NCBI GenBank assembly: GCA_016927865.1
Contig: JAFGLU010000095.1
Location: 1-33,483, forward strand
Direction: 5' to 3'
Origin: Anaerolineaceae bacterium
Lineage (GTDB): Bacteria; Chloroflexota; Anaerolineae; Anaerolineales; Anaerolineaceae
Length of the DNA stretch: 33,483 nucleotides
This document shows positions 22,338-32,664 of this stretch, in pieces (the stretch's first letter is position 1; every line of letters begins with the position of its first letter). The position numbers were made by a program, and so were the translations under genes. The notes below the pieces were generated by a model, which worked only from the letters and a program-made list of their open reading frames with translations, ran no database searches and was not told the DNA's origin.

Positions 22338-23771
22338 CTAGGATTCATTGATTCCGGCAAAGAATTGCTCTTCAATCCCCTGCCAGGTTTCTTCTGTATT
22401 GACAGTCAAATATTCACCCAACAAAGGCGCCGCCGCGCGGATATCTTCCGCGATGCGCTGGGCAACTCGCCGGATGGAGAAATGAGCGTTCCCCGCCGAA
22501 CGCAACCCCACCAGGTGCATGGCCCCACGCAGATTCATGGAAATCAATACGCGTCGATTATACCCATTCGGCACCACGTACGAGGCCACATCCGGATGGA
22601 ATGCAGCCAGCTTGCGATAAGCAGCATCCGCGCTTTCCATTGCCCGGCGGTAGGCGTCCTGCACCCCCGCCTCCACCACCGCCTTCGGCAGCGCATACCC
22701 CAACAGGGTGCTCAATGGCTGGGGCGTTTGCGTCATCATGCGGTGGCGTTTGAGTTCAAAATACGCCCCTTGATCCAGAGTCACATCGAAGGTAAAGCTA
22801 GCATACTCCATCTCACGCAGGGGCATGTCATGTTTGCCTCGCCCCGCGAAAATTTCCTCAACCAGTTGCCTGCGGCCTTCAGGCCCGGCGTTGCGCACGG
22901 TTTGCAGTGCCCGCTCAAAGCTAAACGCGCCAAAGCGATACAACGCCGCCGCCAGCACTTTCTCTTCCCCGTTGCTGTCATAATCAACCAGACGGCACCA
23001 ATCGCCTTCTTCCGCCGGCTCCCAGGTCACCGCCTCGGCGGCTCCGCTCAACCGCTGGGCCGTCTCTTCCCAATAAGGCACCCGTTCCACATATTTGATC
23101 AGCGTGGGCAGGCGAATCTCCGACACCTTTTTCATCTCCTCGCCCATCTGGCGCACTTCCTCCAGCGGGTGCGAGAGCATCTTGCGCAAGGCATGTTCCA
23201 GTGTCCGGGCATTCACCGTGACGCCCACATTCGCCAGGGACGCAGCCGGGAGCAAGAAACGGCATACATCCACGTACTCAGAACGCACCCGCCGGTCGAA
23301 GGCCGCGTCACTCTCGCCCTCGCGCTGCGGGTACCGCCGAGCAATCACATCCCGCACCGGGCGCAGTATTTCATGGTACGTTGCGAACAGCATCCGGCAG
23401 GTGTCCACATATAGGTCACGCAGGGCATGCCCGTCCAATTCCTGCGGCACGTAGAAATCCTCCGGCCCCCACTTCTGGTAACGAGTCGATTTCTCGGTGT
23501 AGGATGCCAGCCGGTTCGACTCGAGCGATTCCACAGCCAGCCGAGAGATGTTTTCCACAGCAATGTGCAGCACGGCATGTTCCGCCACCGAGGCGTGCCC
23601 GTAGCCCACTACCCACTTCTCGTGGAATTCCGAGCTCTTTTCCGCGTTCAGTTCCGCAGCGATCTTCAGAAAGCTGTCTGGCGAGCGAGAAGTCTTGGCA
23701 AACGCCACCGCGATGGTCTCGGGTGGATAGTCCTGCGGATCCAGTAAATAAACTTGCCGCTCAGCGCTCAT
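22338..23771 (-). CDS. tandem-domain ThyX-like flavin-dependent thymidylate synthase
   Basis: A 477-residue protein with two ThyX-like halves (about 1-230 and 255-477); classical ThyX is 220-260. ThyX methylates dUMP to dTMP with FAD, NADPH and methylene-folate. The N-half has EKWVVGYGHASVAEHA and SNRLASYTEKSTRY (85-98), matching the second part of the RHRxxSxNExSxRY signature but with RHR changed to SNR. The C-half has FELKRHRMMTQTPQPLS (338-354), which keeps RHR but lacks the NE-S-R part, and then NLRGAMHLVGLRSAGNAHFSIRRVAQRI, the family's C-terminal block. I infer one composite site per pair. ATG 23771 has GGGAGGT 7 bases upstream and overlaps the ribF end by 11 bases. It may instead be a ThyX paralogue with another role. 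Confidence 0.8.
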   Translation of the reverse strand: MSAERQVYLLDPQDYPPETIAVAFAKTSRSPDSFLKIAAELNAEKSSEFHEKWVVGYGHASVAEHAVLHIAVENISRLAVESLESNRLASYTEKSTRYQKWGPEDFYVPQELDGHALRDLYVDTCRMLFATYHEILRPVRDVIARRYPQREGESDAAFDRRVRSEYVDVCRFLLPAASLANVGVTVNARTLEHALRKMLSHPLEEVRQMGEEMKKVSEIRLPTLIKYVERVPYWEETAQRLSGAAEAVTWEPAEEGDWCRLVDYDSNGEEKVLAAALYRFGAFSFERALQTVRNAGPEGRRQLVEEIFAGRGKHDMPLREMEYASFTFDVTLDQGAYFELKRHRMMTQTPQPLSTLLGYALPKAVVEAGVQDAYRRAMESADAAYRKLAAFHPDVASYVVPNGYNRRVLISMNLRGAMHLVGLRSAGNAHFSIRRVAQRIAEDIRAAAPLLGEYLTVNTEETWQGIEEQFFAGINES

Positions 23772-24690
23772 TAGCCAGTACCTCCCGTGCCTTCTTGCGA
23801 TCTCGCTCAATTTGATCTAACAAATCCTGCACCGATTCAAAGCGCTGCTCGGGGCGGATGAACCCCACGAACTCAACACGCAGCTCCTTGCCGTAAAGGT
23901 CGCGGTCCACATCCAACAACAGCGCCTCAATGCGCGGGCGCGTCGGTTCGCTGATGAAAGTCGGGCGCAGGCCGATATTGGTCACCGCCGGGAAGCGCTG
24001 CCCCTCCAAAATGGCCCAGGTGGCATATACGCCGTTGCCGGGAATGATCATTTCGGCGGGCGCATCCACGTTAGCGGTCGGAATACCAATGCTCCGCCCT
24101 CGCCCGTCGCCATGCACCACCGGCCCGCTCACCCCATACCACCTTCCCAACAACCTGGCGGCGGCGGTCACGTTGCCTCCACGCAGCAGCGAGCGCACCA
24201 GGCTGGAAGATACAGGCACGTCGCCCGTGTTCACCGGCGAGATCACTTTTACCTCGTAGCCCATCTCTTCTCCCAAGGCGCGCAAATAGGGAATATCGCC
24301 TTCGCGTCCTCTGCCCAGCGCGAAGTCATATCCCACCCACAACTGCTTCAGCCCTAGAGACTCTTTGAGCAAACTCATGAACTGCGCGGCGCTTAATGCT
24401 GCCAGGGCGCGGTCAAAGTGCAATGTCACCACCGCGTCGATGCCCAATTGGCCCAACAGTTCTGCCCGCTCATCCACGCCGGTCAGCGCGTATCCCTCGG
24501 TGATTCCGCGCAGCATAACCCCCGGTGGCGGCGCAAAGGTGACCACCACCGCTGGCGCCCCAGCTTCATGAGCAGCATCAATCATCGACCGCAGAATCGC
24601 CCGGTGCCCAAGATGGACGCCGTCGAACGTGCCGATCGTCGCGTATGCATCTGACAGTCGAAGTTCATCCAGGGAGTGAGTATGCAGCAT
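23761..24690 (-). CDS. ribF: bifunctional riboflavin kinase/FAD synthetase
   Basis: A 309-residue RibF that phosphorylates riboflavin to FMN and adenylates FMN to FAD. The N-terminal FAD synthetase has GTFDGVHLGHRAIL (20-33) with its HxGH-type site, GYDFALGRGREGD and SSSLVRSLL. The C-terminal flavokinase has RSIGIPTAN (around 200), NGVYA and TNIGLRPTF. It is cytosolic and of standard length. ATG 24690 was taken as start; a TTG at 24699 is an alternative, and neither has a strong Shine-Dalgarno site. It is placed after truB as in many bacteria and overlaps the ThyX-like gene downstream, so the FAD maker and an FAD user are produced together. Confidence 0.95.
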   Translation of the reverse strand: MLHTHSLDELRLSDAYATIGTFDGVHLGHRAILRSMIDAAHEAGAPAVVVTFAPPPGVMLRGITEGYALTGVDERAELLGQLGIDAVVTLHFDRALAALSAAQFMSLLKESLGLKQLWVGYDFALGRGREGDIPYLRALGEEMGYEVKVISPVNTGDVPVSSSLVRSLLRGGNVTAAARLLGRWYGVSGPVVHGDGRGRSIGIPTANVDAPAEMIIPGNGVYATWAILEGQRFPAVTNIGLRPTFISEPTRPRIEALLLDVDRDLYGKELRVEFVGFIRPEQRFESVQDLLDQIERDRKKAREVLANER

Positions 24691-24726
24691 TGCGGACAAC
24701 CCGAACGTCGTTAGTTATCCATTGGC

Positions 24727-25647
24727 TCAGGACTGGAAGAATACTTTCTTCGGCTGCCACTCATTGGTCTGCGCGTCATATACTAACAACGCCACCAGTT
24801 CGCCCATTTCACTCACCCCACAAGCCTGTTCCGGGCTGCCCGCTTCTGCCGGAATGCGATGCCCATGGCGGACGGCTTCCACCTGCTCATGAGTCAACTC
24901 CAGCGAGGGCCAGTCCGAAAGGGCTTCCGCCGCCGGGATGAGGTGCTGGTACCAGGTGCCGGTTTCAAAGGCCTCGCGCAGCTTGCGCAGGGGCACGGCA
25001 TCCCGCAGGGTGAAGCGCCCGCTCTTGGTTCGGCGCAAGCCCACCAGGTGCGCGCCACAGCCCAGCTTGTTGCCCAGGTCATGGGCCAGCGAGCGAACAT
25101 AGGTTCCCGACGAACAGTACACATCGATCACTGCTTCGGGCGGAGCCCATTCCAGCAGTTCCAGGCTGTATACACGGATCTTGCGCGGCGCCAGGTCCAC
25201 TTCCTCGCCCTCGCGGGCCATTTCATAGGCCTTGCGACCCTGAACTTTGACTGCCGAATAGGGCGGCGGGGTTTGCTCAATTTCACCCACAAAGGTTTGC
25301 AGTTCCGCGTCGAACTGCTCTTCAGTAATATGCTCAGTAGGCGCCGAGCTAACGACCCGACCGTCCGCATCATACGTATCGGTGGCGGCGCCTAAGCGCA
25401 ACACCGCCTGGTAGCGCTTATCGGACGCCGAGACATATTCGCTCAGGCGCACCGCCGGCCCCAGCAAAATCACCAGCACGCCCGAGGCGCGCGGGTCAAG
25501 CGTTCCCGTGTGTCCGGCGCGGCGGATATTGGTACCCTTGCGGATAATCTGAACCACATCATGCGAGGTTAGTCCGGTGGGCTTATCCACCACCAGCACA
25601 CCGGAAATTGCATTTCGTACATCGATCGGATTGTCATTCATGCTCAT
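24727..25647 (-). CDS. truB: tRNA pseudouridine(55) synthase TruB
   Basis: A 306-residue TruB, which makes pseudouridine 55 in the T-loop of tRNAs. The catalytic Asp51 lies in GHTGTLDPRASG (45-56), preceded by VVDKPTGLTSHDVV (19-32), and CSSGTYVRSLAHDLG is present in the second half. The C-terminal region after about 245 resembles a small PUA-like domain. Its ATG overlaps the nrnA stop (ATGA), so the two are translationally coupled. Standard partner of rbfA and ribF in this operon type. Confidence 0.96.
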   Translation of the reverse strand: MSMNDNPIDVRNAISGVLVVDKPTGLTSHDVVQIIRKGTNIRRAGHTGTLDPRASGVLVILLGPAVRLSEYVSASDKRYQAVLRLGAATDTYDADGRVVSSAPTEHITEEQFDAELQTFVGEIEQTPPPYSAVKVQGRKAYEMAREGEEVDLAPRKIRVYSLELLEWAPPEAVIDVYCSSGTYVRSLAHDLGNKLGCGAHLVGLRRTKSGRFTLRDAVPLRKLREAFETGTWYQHLIPAAEALSDWPSLELTHEQVEAVRHGHRIPAEAGSPEQACGVSEMGELVALLVYDAQTNEWQPKKVFFQS

Positions 25648-26624
25648 GCGTTTCCCTTTCCATTCGTCCCGGCCTTTTCATCCAGGAACTTTCGAGTGGC
25701 TTCTAACACGCGATGCTCTACATCCGACAAACTCCCCGGCACTTCCGCCCCCGCCGCGGCAGGATGTCCCCCACCGCCGAATTGGAGCGCCAGCACAGAA
25801 ATATCTAATCCTGGGCGGGCACGCCAGCTTACCTTAATTTTACCGCTCTTCTGCTCATTCAACACAACGACTACGTCACCATCTACCCCAGAAAGCATGT
25901 TCACCAGGTCTGCGTCATCATTTCCGGGGTAGCCCGCCTCCTGGCGATCTACCTGACGAAGCGTTGTCCACAGCAGTGAGTCACTGCGCTGCAAGCGCAT
26001 CAACCCCGCGCCCCAAAAACGGGCCGCCTCAAACGTCTTTTGCACCAACCCCCGGCGATAAACTTCGGACAGGTGGGCGCCCTTCTCCATCAAATCCGCC
26101 GCCAGCCGCAAAGCCGCGGGGTTCATATTGGCGGTGCGAAACCCGATGGTGTCGGTAATAATGCCGGTGAGCAAGGCCGAAGCCACGCTGGCATCCATCG
26201 GCAGCCCCCATTCCGGCAAGCATTCCGCCAAAATGGCGCTGGTGGCCACCGCTGTCGGCTCCACCAGGTTGTAGCGGGCAAAATGCAAGTTGGTGATGTG
26301 ATGATCGATGTTCACATCCACCATCTCACCCTCCAGCAAATTCCCCGTGCGTTCCAGATCAGAGCAATCCACCACCACAATCAGGCGCGCCATTCCGGTG
26401 ACCGAACGCTGCACGCGCTCGCTGCCCTTCAAGAAGCGCAGATTCGGCGGCACGCCATCCCGCGAGACGATCTGCACGGTCTTGCCGGCCTGGATGAGCG
26501 ACAAACCCAATCCCAGCAACGCTCCAATGGCGTCACCATCCGGTCGGATGTGAGAAACCAACAGGATGTTTTCGGCTTTTTGGAGCGCCTCGCCCACCAA
26601 CTGCCGCGTTGACTCAGGCTTCAT
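25644..26624 (-). CDS. nrnA: DHH/DHHA1 bifunctional oligoribonuclease/pAp phosphatase
   Basis: A 326-residue NrnA-type protein that degrades short RNA oligomers (nanoRNA) and dephosphorylates 3'-phosphoadenosine 5'-phosphate. Motifs: SHIRPDGDAIG (24-34), VDCSD near 85-89, IDHHITN (106-112, the DHH motif) and the C-terminal DHHA1 FGGGGHPAAAG near 290. ATG 26624 was chosen because GGAGG lies 9 bases upstream and the start overlaps the rbfA stop by 11 bases; a frame from 26717 would add 31 residues that duplicate the rbfA tail in another frame. It matches the Firmicutes-type gene order infB-rbfA-nrnA-truB-ribF. Confidence 0.95.
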   Translation of the reverse strand: MKPESTRQLVGEALQKAENILLVSHIRPDGDAIGALLGLGLSLIQAGKTVQIVSRDGVPPNLRFLKGSERVQRSVTGMARLIVVVDCSDLERTGNLLEGEMVDVNIDHHITNLHFARYNLVEPTAVATSAILAECLPEWGLPMDASVASALLTGIITDTIGFRTANMNPAALRLAADLMEKGAHLSEVYRRGLVQKTFEAARFWGAGLMRLQRSDSLLWTTLRQVDRQEAGYPGNDDADLVNMLSGVDGDVVVVLNEQKSGKIKVSWRARPGLDISVLALQFGGGGHPAAAGAEVPGSLSDVEHRVLEATRKFLDEKAGTNGKGNA

Positions 26625-27018
26625 CCGCAGCGTCCTCCGTGTCCTCGTCCGGCGGTTCAACCGGCGTAGGGGTTTCCGCGCGAATTTGAGCCAGCACCCG
26701 CTCGATGCGATCGGCATTTTCAGGCGTGGGGTCCCAATGGAAGCGCAGCCTGGGGAAGGCTCGCAACTCGACGCGCGCCGCCAGCTCAGAGCGGAAGAAA
26801 CCCGCCGCGTGGCGCAGCCCCGCCAAAATTTCGGCTGAACGCTCCACGCCCTCTACTGCCGAGACGAACACATCCGCATAGGCCAGCTCGCGGTCCACTT
26901 TTACTTCCGTTATCTGTATCCCAGCCAAGCGCGGATCGGCCACTTCCTTGACCAGCATCGCCGACAACTCTTCTCGCACTCGCTCAGAAATCCGCCTCAT
27001 TCTTATTTTAGAAGGCAT
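26614..27018 (-). CDS. rbfA: ribosome-binding factor A
   Basis: A 134-residue RbfA, which binds the immature 30S subunit and helps 16S rRNA 5' end processing, especially in the cold. It shows RISERVREELSAML at the start, DPRLAGIQITEVKVDRELAYADVFVS (the KH-like core) and LRAFPRLRFHWDPTPENADRIE. The last about 20 residues form an acidic tail (PPDEDTEDAADEA). ATG 27018 has GAGGT 7 bases upstream. It begins 33 bases after infB ends. Confidence 0.94.
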   Translation of the reverse strand: MPSKIRMRRISERVREELSAMLVKEVADPRLAGIQITEVKVDRELAYADVFVSAVEGVERSAEILAGLRHAAGFFRSELAARVELRAFPRLRFHWDPTPENADRIERVLAQIRAETPTPVEPPDEDTEDAADEA

Positions 27019-27051
27019 TTTCTTACCTCGAACTTATCTCCACAGACAGGG

Positions 27052-28833
27052 CTAACCCATCTTTTCAACCACGTAGCATTCCAATATGTCCCCTGCGGCA
27101 AAATCGTTGAAGGATTTCAAAGCCACGCCGCACTCAAAGCCGGTGCGCACCTCGCGCACATCATCTTTCATGTGCTTGAGCGAGGACATTTCCCCTTCGT
27201 GCAGCACTTCCCCATCGCGGATTACGCGAATCTTGCCGTTGCGGCGCAGTTCGCCCTGGGTCACTTTGCTACCGGCAATCTTGCCGACCTTGGAGATGCT
27301 GAACACCGCCATGACCACGGCCTGACCCACCACGGTTTCGGTGAAGGAAGGCGCCAGCATGCCCGTGAGCGCTTTTTCCAGGTCTTCGAGCAGGCGATAG
27401 ATGATGTTATACAAGCGCACCGAAACACCCTCAGCCTCAGCCATACGCTTCACAGAAGCGTCGGCTGTCACGTTGAAGCCAATCACAATGGCCTTAGACG
27501 CTGACGCCAGCAGCACATCGTTCTCGGTCACATTGCCGGGGTCGGCATGTAGCACAACGATGGATGCGCCGGTTTTCTTCAACTCGTTGATCGAATTGAC
27601 AATCGGCTCCAGAGAACCTTGCACATCGGCCTTCACGATCAAGCGCAGCTCTTTTTCTTCGCCAGCCTGAACCTTGGCAAACAACTCTTCCAGGGTGGCC
27701 TTAGGAACCGCGGCAGCTTTTGCCTGAGCGGTCGCCTTGCGCACATCTACCACTGCTCGAGCTTCGCGGTCAGAGGCATAGGTTGTGAAGATTTCACCCG
27801 TGACGGGCACCTCGTTCAGACCCATCACCTGCACGGGGGTCGAGGGTCCTGCCGAGCGAATTTTGCGCGCGCGGAAATCAAACAAGGCGCGCAGCTTGCC
27901 ATAGGCCGTGCCCGCCACAATGATATCGCCGGTTTCCAGGGTGCCATTTTGCACCAGCAGGGTCGCTACAACGCCCCGCGCCCGGTCCACCTGCGCCTCC
28001 ACCACGGTGCCCAGCACCTTACCCTTAGGATTGGCCTGAATGTCCAGGCTCTCGGTGGTCAGCAGGATAGCTTCCATCAAATCTTCCATGCCCAGGCGCT
28101 GCTTGGCCGAAACAGGCACCACCAGAGTGCTGCCGCCCCATTCATCCGGCACCAGGTCCATCTCACCCAACTGTCGCTTGACGAAGTCGGGGTTAGCGTC
28201 CGGCCGGTCAATCTTGTTCAGCGCCACGATAATCGGCACGCGGGCTGCCTTAGCGTGGGCAATGGCCTCGCGGGTTTGTGGCATGACGCCGTCATCCGCC
28301 GCCACCACCAGCACTACCACATCCGCGCCCTGGGCGCCGCGCGCCCGCATGGCCGTGAAAGCCGCATGGCCGGGTGTATCCAGGAAGGTAATCGAGCGGC
28401 CCTTGTGTTCAATCTGGTACGCGCCAATGTGCTGGGTAATGCCGCCCGCCTCGCCGCCCGCCACGTTCGTGTTGCGGATGGCGTCCAGCAGGGTGGTCTT
28501 GCCGTGATCAACGTGTCCTAAAATGGTCACCACCGGAGGGCGATTGACCAGGTTGTCCGAATTCTCATTCGCGATCGTGCGGCGCCACAGCGGCACCTCT
28601 CCGGTCTGTACCTCAACAACCTCTTCAGGAGTCTCCAGGTTGGCATCAAAACCCAGCTCAGAAGCCACAATGGCCGCCGTGTCGAAATCAATTTGCTGGT
28701 TGATGTTGGCCATCACGCCATTGGACATCAAAATCTTGATGACCTGGATCGGGCTTGCCTGCGTTCGCTGCGCCAAATCGCGCACGGTCACGCTGACGGG
28801 GAGTTCAATCTTCTTGCGCCCATTCTCGCCCAT
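27052..28833 (-). CDS. infB: translation initiation factor IF-2
   Basis: A 593-residue short IF-2, lacking the long N-terminal extension of enteric forms. It has one IF2-N module (about 10-60), the GTPase with G1 GHVDHGKT (106-113), G3 DTPGH (152-156), G4 NKID (206-209) and G5 SAK, and then two beta-barrel domains. The C-terminal region carries the fMet-tRNA-binding domain, ending AAGDILECYVVEKMG. It places initiator tRNA on the 30S subunit and hydrolyses GTP on subunit joining. ATG 28833 has a perfect AAGGAGGTGTTT site; the frame is open up to 28929 without such a signal. It is the fourth-strongest anchor of the nusA operon, between ylxR and rbfA. Confidence 0.97.
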   Translation of the reverse strand: MGENGRKKIELPVSVTVRDLAQRTQASPIQVIKILMSNGVMANINQQIDFDTAAIVASELGFDANLETPEEVVEVQTGEVPLWRRTIANENSDNLVNRPPVVTILGHVDHGKTTLLDAIRNTNVAGGEAGGITQHIGAYQIEHKGRSITFLDTPGHAAFTAMRARGAQGADVVVLVVAADDGVMPQTREAIAHAKAARVPIIVALNKIDRPDANPDFVKRQLGEMDLVPDEWGGSTLVVPVSAKQRLGMEDLMEAILLTTESLDIQANPKGKVLGTVVEAQVDRARGVVATLLVQNGTLETGDIIVAGTAYGKLRALFDFRARKIRSAGPSTPVQVMGLNEVPVTGEIFTTYASDREARAVVDVRKATAQAKAAAVPKATLEELFAKVQAGEEKELRLIVKADVQGSLEPIVNSINELKKTGASIVVLHADPGNVTENDVLLASASKAIVIGFNVTADASVKRMAEAEGVSVRLYNIIYRLLEDLEKALTGMLAPSFTETVVGQAVVMAVFSISKVGKIAGSKVTQGELRRNGKIRVIRDGEVLHEGEMSSLKHMKDDVREVRTGFECGVALKSFNDFAAGDILECYVVEKMG

Positions 28834-28948
28834 AAACACCTCCTTAACATTACTTACCCAAAAAACTGGCTGGGTCGGTGTGGCAGGTATGTAGCGATGT
28901 AATCCTGGCAAGAGGGCCGCTTCAGGCAAACCCCAGAGACTTTACACC

Positions 28949-29296
28949 TTACATAGGTCGCTCCGCTCCCTCTTGGTCTGGTTTGACTTCAGCCAAATCG
29001 GCTTCGTCCGCTTCATCTGGCAGTCTTGCCATAAACATGCGGAGAAATTCACGATCTGGTTCCGTCAATTCGGTTTTCAAGGCATATGCCAGGGGGCCTT
29101 TCAGCCCCTTCTCCCAACACGAGCGCAGCGCGTGGAGGTAAGCCCCCCGCCCTGCAGCCTTCCCGGTTGGATCTACCCGCGGGCCCTCTTCCGTGCGCAC
29201 AATGCGCACCAGGGCCCGTTTGGCAAGCACCTGGCGGCATCCCACACAGGTCCTTTGGGGCACATGCTTGGTCCGTTTCGCTATCTTTTTAGCCAC
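28949..29296 (-). CDS. YlxR/RnpM RNA-binding regulator
   Basis: A 115-residue protein of the YlxR (DUF448) family, small basic RNA binders located between nusA and infB; one member was shown to modulate RNase P. The family motif VPQRTCVGCRQV is at 12-23, followed by LVRIVRTEEG and GRGAYLHAL. The C-terminal about 30 residues are acidic and unusual (DEADEADLAEVKPDQEG). Start is GTG at 29296 with GGAAAAGAG close upstream. It lies 33 bases after nusA. The partner YlxQ (an L7Ae-like protein often next to it) is absent. Confidence 0.93.
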   Translation of the reverse strand: MAKKIAKRTKHVPQRTCVGCRQVLAKRALVRIVRTEEGPRVDPTGKAAGRGAYLHALRSCWEKGLKGPLAYALKTELTEPDREFLRMFMARLPDEADEADLAEVKPDQEGAERPM

Positions 29297-29329
29297 CTCT
29301 TTTCCCGTTATTCAACAAAATCAGAGCGG

Positions 29330-31270
<1,941 letters not shown>

Positions 31271-31312
31271 TCCAGCCCTTACTCCAGTTTAGAATGACCT
31301 CTAACATAAAAG

Positions 31313-31335
31313 AAAAGTGGGGTTCGCCCACTTTT
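31313..31335 (-). terminator. possible attenuator hairpin in the nusA leader
   Basis: On the minus strand AAAAGTGGG (31335-31327 arm) pairs with CCCACTTTT (31321-31313) around a CGAAC loop, and is followed by CTTTTATG. It lies between the nusA promoter (start of transcription about 31366) and the nusA ATG. A smaller TGCCT-GAAG-AGGCA hairpin precedes it in the leader. Its shape is that of an intrinsic terminator, which would give NusA control over its own synthesis. Confidence 0.6.
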
Positions 31336-31373
31336 CAACGGTGACGCTTTGGGTGCCTCTTCAGGCAGCTTTT

Positions 31374-31402
31374 ATTCTAGCACAGGCGCGAAAAACCTGC
31401 AA
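31374..31402 (-). promoter_or_regulatory. promoter of the nusA operon
   Basis: Minus strand TTGCAG (31402-31397), a 17-base spacer, and TAGAAT (31379-31374) preceded by TGC, giving an extended -10. Transcription would start near 31366, leaving a leader of about 96 bases before the nusA ATG. Confidence 0.8.
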
Positions 31403-31427
31403 GGGGTGACGAGCGATTTTTGGATTA

Positions 31428-32189
31428 CTACTGGGTTGATACGATTTCAAACACTCCGGTCTTAGCATCAATAAAGATCTCAAGGATACTTTCCAATGTA
31501 TTTTTACTGTTGACATAGAGGATTTTCCATCCTTCTCCTTCAGCGGCGGGTGTGAGCGCATCTATGAGACATGCATTCCCAAATTCTAAGCGCTTTTCCG
31601 CTCCCCCATTCATTTCTGCGATTTGAAGAGCTGCCTCAGCTGAAATTTCATGGCCAGCCAGATCAATGGCTTTCCTTTTTCGAATATTGGGATAGTATTC
31701 TGCTTGATACGTTGCCACCCAAGAGTCGGTTAGGTTGACAGCGATTGTGTTCTCAGCACGCACCTCTTGTTCATCCGATCCCACAAGTGTAAAGAAAGAA
31801 AAAGATGCATAGCTAAAGGCGCCTTGTTCAATATCGTCACAATCCATCGAAAAGTGCATTGAGTATAAATTATATGCCTCGAAAGGCTCTTGCGCTGATT
31901 GTTGGTGCAGAAGGTGAGCAACCTTAAAAAAGTCGCCCTCGCTCCATATCACTGAATTAGGGCGAATCGAAGGTGTCTCTTCGGGTAAATTTTCAAGTGG
32001 TATAAAGACATCTGTTTCTCCCTTATCAATTAATTCGAGGATAGACTCTGGATCGATGGCATAATAACGGATGTCTAACTTTTTCTCGATCTCTCTAGGT
32101 TGATCGACCAGCACATAACAACCCGATGTCCCGATCATTATCATTATTGACAGGGCTGTTACCAACTTCATGAATCGAAGGCTATTCAT
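31428..32189 (-). CDS. putative lipoprotein with PepSY-like C-terminal region
   Basis: A 253-residue protein of unknown function. The first about 25 residues form a lipoprotein signal (positively charged RFMKLV, hydrophobic TALSIMIMIG) ending in a lipobox GTSGC, so the mature protein is anchored outside the cytoplasmic membrane. The last about 70 residues have a pattern seen in PepSY domains: a helix (AEAALQIAEMNGG) followed by GWKILYV and IFIDAKTGVFEIV. ATG 32189 was chosen because the signal peptide begins there (GGGAG lies 13 bases upstream); a longer frame to 32321 would put 44 repeat-derived residues in front. Lower GC than its neighbours. It shares a 60-base upstream repeat with the next gene. 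Confidence 0.65.
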   Translation of the reverse strand: MNSLRFMKLVTALSIMIMIGTSGCYVLVDQPREIEKKLDIRYYAIDPESILELIDKGETDVFIPLENLPEETPSIRPNSVIWSEGDFFKVAHLLHQQSAQEPFEAYNLYSMHFSMDCDDIEQGAFSYASFSFFTLVGSDEQEVRAENTIAVNLTDSWVATYQAEYYPNIRKRKAIDLAGHEISAEAALQIAEMNGGAEKRLEFGNACLIDALTPAAEGEGWKILYVNSKNTLESILEIFIDAKTGVFEIVSTQ

Positions 32190-32211
32190 TATATTAATTC
32201 TGCTCCCACCC

Positions 32212-32271
32212 AACCAGCCCCAAAGCCTTTCTTCCGAGCAGCGAACCCCGACATCCTCACGCATTTGTCGG
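32212..32271. repeat. dispersed 60-bp repeat, copy 1
   Basis: AACCAGCCCCAAAGCCTTTC from 32212 continues to a CCCGACA/TGTCGGG hairpin near 32249-32272. It lies 23 bases before the lipoprotein start. Copy 2 is at 32665. Confidence 0.7.
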
Positions 32272-32317
32272 GTTTCGGGGCATTGACTGAATGATCCTAT
32301 CGCCGAACAACTGCCCC

Positions 32318-32608
32318 TCAACTCGACCCACCTCGCTTTTGGATTTTACTCAATCGAGCATCCATTAGCCAATTGAAAAATCCAACCGTTAATCCTGTGA
32401 GAAAACCTGAAACGACGCCAAGTTTTACCCGATCTAACATCAACCCTGCCGTTAACTCGACATGTTCCTTCTGAGCATATCCGGGGTCGACGACATTGAC
32501 AACTAGAACAAACAATACGGTGGCGATAATAAATATGGCAGTGAGGAAGAGCGTGTAAATGATCATTAGTCTCAATATCATCCGAAGGGGTTTCTCCAAG
32601 CGTCTCAT
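32318..32608 (-). CDS. small two-helix membrane protein
   Basis: A 96-residue protein with two strongly hydrophobic segments (about 13-38 and 63-82), a basic N-terminus (MRRLEKPLRM) and a short basic C-terminus, with a 25-residue outside or inside loop between them. It matches no family that I can name. ATG 32608 has GAGGT 7 bases upstream, a clear ribosome binding site. It precedes the lipoprotein gene on the same strand with 128 bases between, filled by a repeat copy, and may be its co-regulated partner. Confidence 0.6.
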   Translation of the reverse strand: MRRLEKPLRMILRLMIIYTLFLTAIFIIATVLFVLVVNVVDPGYAQKEHVELTAGLMLDRVKLGVVSGFLTGLTVGFFNWLMDARLSKIQKRGGSS

Positions 32609-32664
32609 TGATGACCTCTATCTTCTGTAGTTGCGTTTTGGCGTAGGTCAGGTTGAGCGGCTTG

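Noticed and set aside
22365..23414. 349-codon plus-strand frame opposite the ThyX-like gene
   Set aside because: Arg/His/Gln-rich antisense frame with no motif.
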